Positions 6,961 to 7,662 of a stretch of 7,662 bases of DNA are shown here, one piece after another (position 1 is the first letter of the stretch; each line of letters begins with the position of its first letter). The notes beneath the pieces were generated by a model that was not told the origin of the DNA, did no database searches, and saw nothing but the letters and a program-made list of their open reading frames with translations. A program made the position numbers and the translations under genes. The stretch spans positions 1,895 through 9,556 of the forward strand of contig DYCT01000055.1 in the NCBI GenBank assembly GCA_019417975.1, given 5' to 3'. The stretch is from Bacteroides sp. (GTDB lineage Bacteria; Bacteroidota; Bacteroidia; Bacteroidales; Bacteroidaceae).

Positions 6961-7593
6961 TCAATTAGGAAGAGGTACAACATACGTACCTTTTGATACA
7001 GCTGCTGCCCAAAACCAAATATCATCGTTGGTAGGAGCCAATTCCATAAAAACAGAAGCATCAAGCATATTTTCATCCAACGAATGAGGAGGATATAATA
7101 CACCTCCTACTCCCGTCTGCATAGCAAGTCTGTTGTAATGAATACGTTTAAAAAGAAAATCATACCACTTGAATTTACGCCATTTTGAATAAGAGGCATT
7201 CGGATTTATTAGACGAACCCGATGCGCAATAATAGCTTTCGGTAACTTTTTATGATACTTAACTAAACTATATAATAAATCGGGATGATATTTGATATCA
7301 TCATCAATTGTCACAATCACATCGTTTGGAAAATCACGTAAAGCTGGTATAAGTTTCTTATAAGAACGAATTTTAGCAGGATCAAATCTGACTTCCACAA
7401 GTTTGTTTTGAACCAAAAAATCGGTTAACTCTATAGGTAACACACCATTTGGAAACCTATAAGAATCAAGATACAAAACAATTTTGTCAGGAAGAACAGT
7501 TCCATTTAATATAGAACGGATAGCCTGAATAGCATAAGGCAACACCTCTGGGAAAGAAGTTAGAGATACAATGATTTTAGGTGAAGTATTCAT
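6961..7593 (-). CDS. GT-A fold glycosyltransferase, truncated by in-frame TGA
   Basis: This predicted glycosyltransferase belongs to a GT2-like family common in LPS and capsule loci. The visible 210 residues start at ATG 7593; a TTG directly before it (7596) is a less likely start. Numbering from the ATG, motifs are IIVSLTSFPE near residues 7-16, SYKKLIPALRDFPNDVIVT (77-95), the metal-binding IDDDI (96-100), TGVGGVLYPP (160-169) and PTNDDIWFWA (187-196). Translation stops at TGA (6961-6963) just after VVPLPN. The same frame stays open for 49 further codons that resemble the usual family C-terminus, so the ORF is shortened by about a fifth. Nucleotide binding and metal-site residues survive, but the missing end is conserved in relatives, so the product may be inactive. 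The upstream promoter was not identified; transcription may enter from beyond the window. Confidence 0.8.
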   Translation of the reverse strand: MNTSPKIIVSLTSFPEVLPYAIQAIRSILNGTVLPDKIVLYLDSYRFPNGVLPIELTDFLVQNKLVEVRFDPAKIRSYKKLIPALRDFPNDVIVTIDDDIKYHPDLLYSLVKYHKKLPKAIIAHRVRLINPNASYSKWRKFKWYDFLFKRIHYNRLAMQTGVGGVLYPPHSLDENMLDASVFMELAPTNDDIWFWAAAVSKGTYVVPLPN

Positions 7594-7619
7594 CAAAATT
7601 ATTTTTTCATATCATTAGT

Positions 7620-7638
7620 GTCCCGTTAAAATCGGGAC
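7620..7638. repeat. GC-rich hairpin at the right edge, upstream of the - strand genes
   Basis: GTCCCG (7620-7625) and CGGGAC (7633-7638) form a perfect 6-bp GC-rich stem around TTAAAAT, in an AT-rich region 27 bases upstream of the glycosyltransferase ATG. Neither strand has an adjacent T run. It could be a leader structure, the end of a neighbouring terminator, or an edge of a mobile element outside the window. The 69-base leader shows no convincing promoter. Confidence 0.45.
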
Positions 7639-7662
7639 CAGTTAAATATTAATCAAATAACC

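Noticed and set aside
6961..6963. Selenocysteine or genome-wide TGA recoding at the in-frame TGA
   Set aside because: gltX ends normally at TGA, the family is not known to use selenocysteine or cysteine there, and the downstream hairpin is too far away and lacks the expected apical loop.
7594..7601. TAATTTTG on the - strand as a -7 promoter box for the right-hand operon
   Set aside because: It matches TAnnTTTG but directly touches the ATG at 7593, so transcription would start inside the gene; no -33 element fits upstream.

Overview
The window looks like chromosomal DNA from a gut-type Bacteroidales bacterium (Bacteroides, Phocaeicola or Parabacteroides-like). This rests on the Bacteroidetes style of the MetK and GluRS proteins, an exact match to the Bacteroides -7 promoter box (TAnnTTTG) before gltX, A-rich leaders without a strong Shine-Dalgarno, and moderate-to-low GC. 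The genus call is inference. TGA is a normal stop here (it ends gltX), so a standard bacterial code applies.

Left part, + strand, housekeeping: the 3' portion of metK (S-adenosylmethionine synthase, its first ~60-70 codons missing) ends at 1097 and is followed by a strong intrinsic terminator (1144-1178). A new promoter (about 1319-1349) opens a four-gene, same-strand run: gltX (glutamyl-tRNA synthetase), an LpxL/HtrB-type lipid A acyltransferase whose start overlaps the gltX stop (ATGA), a Stealth-family sugar-phosphate transferase, and a GT92/GT2-like glycosyltransferase. Junctions are -4, +18 and +14 bases.

Right part, - strand: a convergent pair read from the right edge towards 5871. A GT-A fold glycosyltransferase (start 7593) is cut by an in-frame TGA at 6961-6963. 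The same frame continues for 49 more codons with a recognisable family C-terminus and ends at 6811, overlapping the start of a second, divergent Stealth protein (6821 to 5871) by 11 bases. This unit is either a recently inactivated gene or a read-through case, followed by an intact Stealth gene.

Taken together, the accessory part reads as an envelope glycan locus attached to housekeeping genes: a lipid A acyltransferase, two putative hexose-1-phosphate transferases and two glycosyltransferases. The simplest inference is decoration of LPS/LOS or a surface glycan with phosphodiester-linked sugars. No CRISPR array, tRNA, rRNA or transposase gene was seen. A GC-rich hairpin near the right edge (7620-7638) and several perfect inverted repeats inside or between the glycan genes are recorded below.
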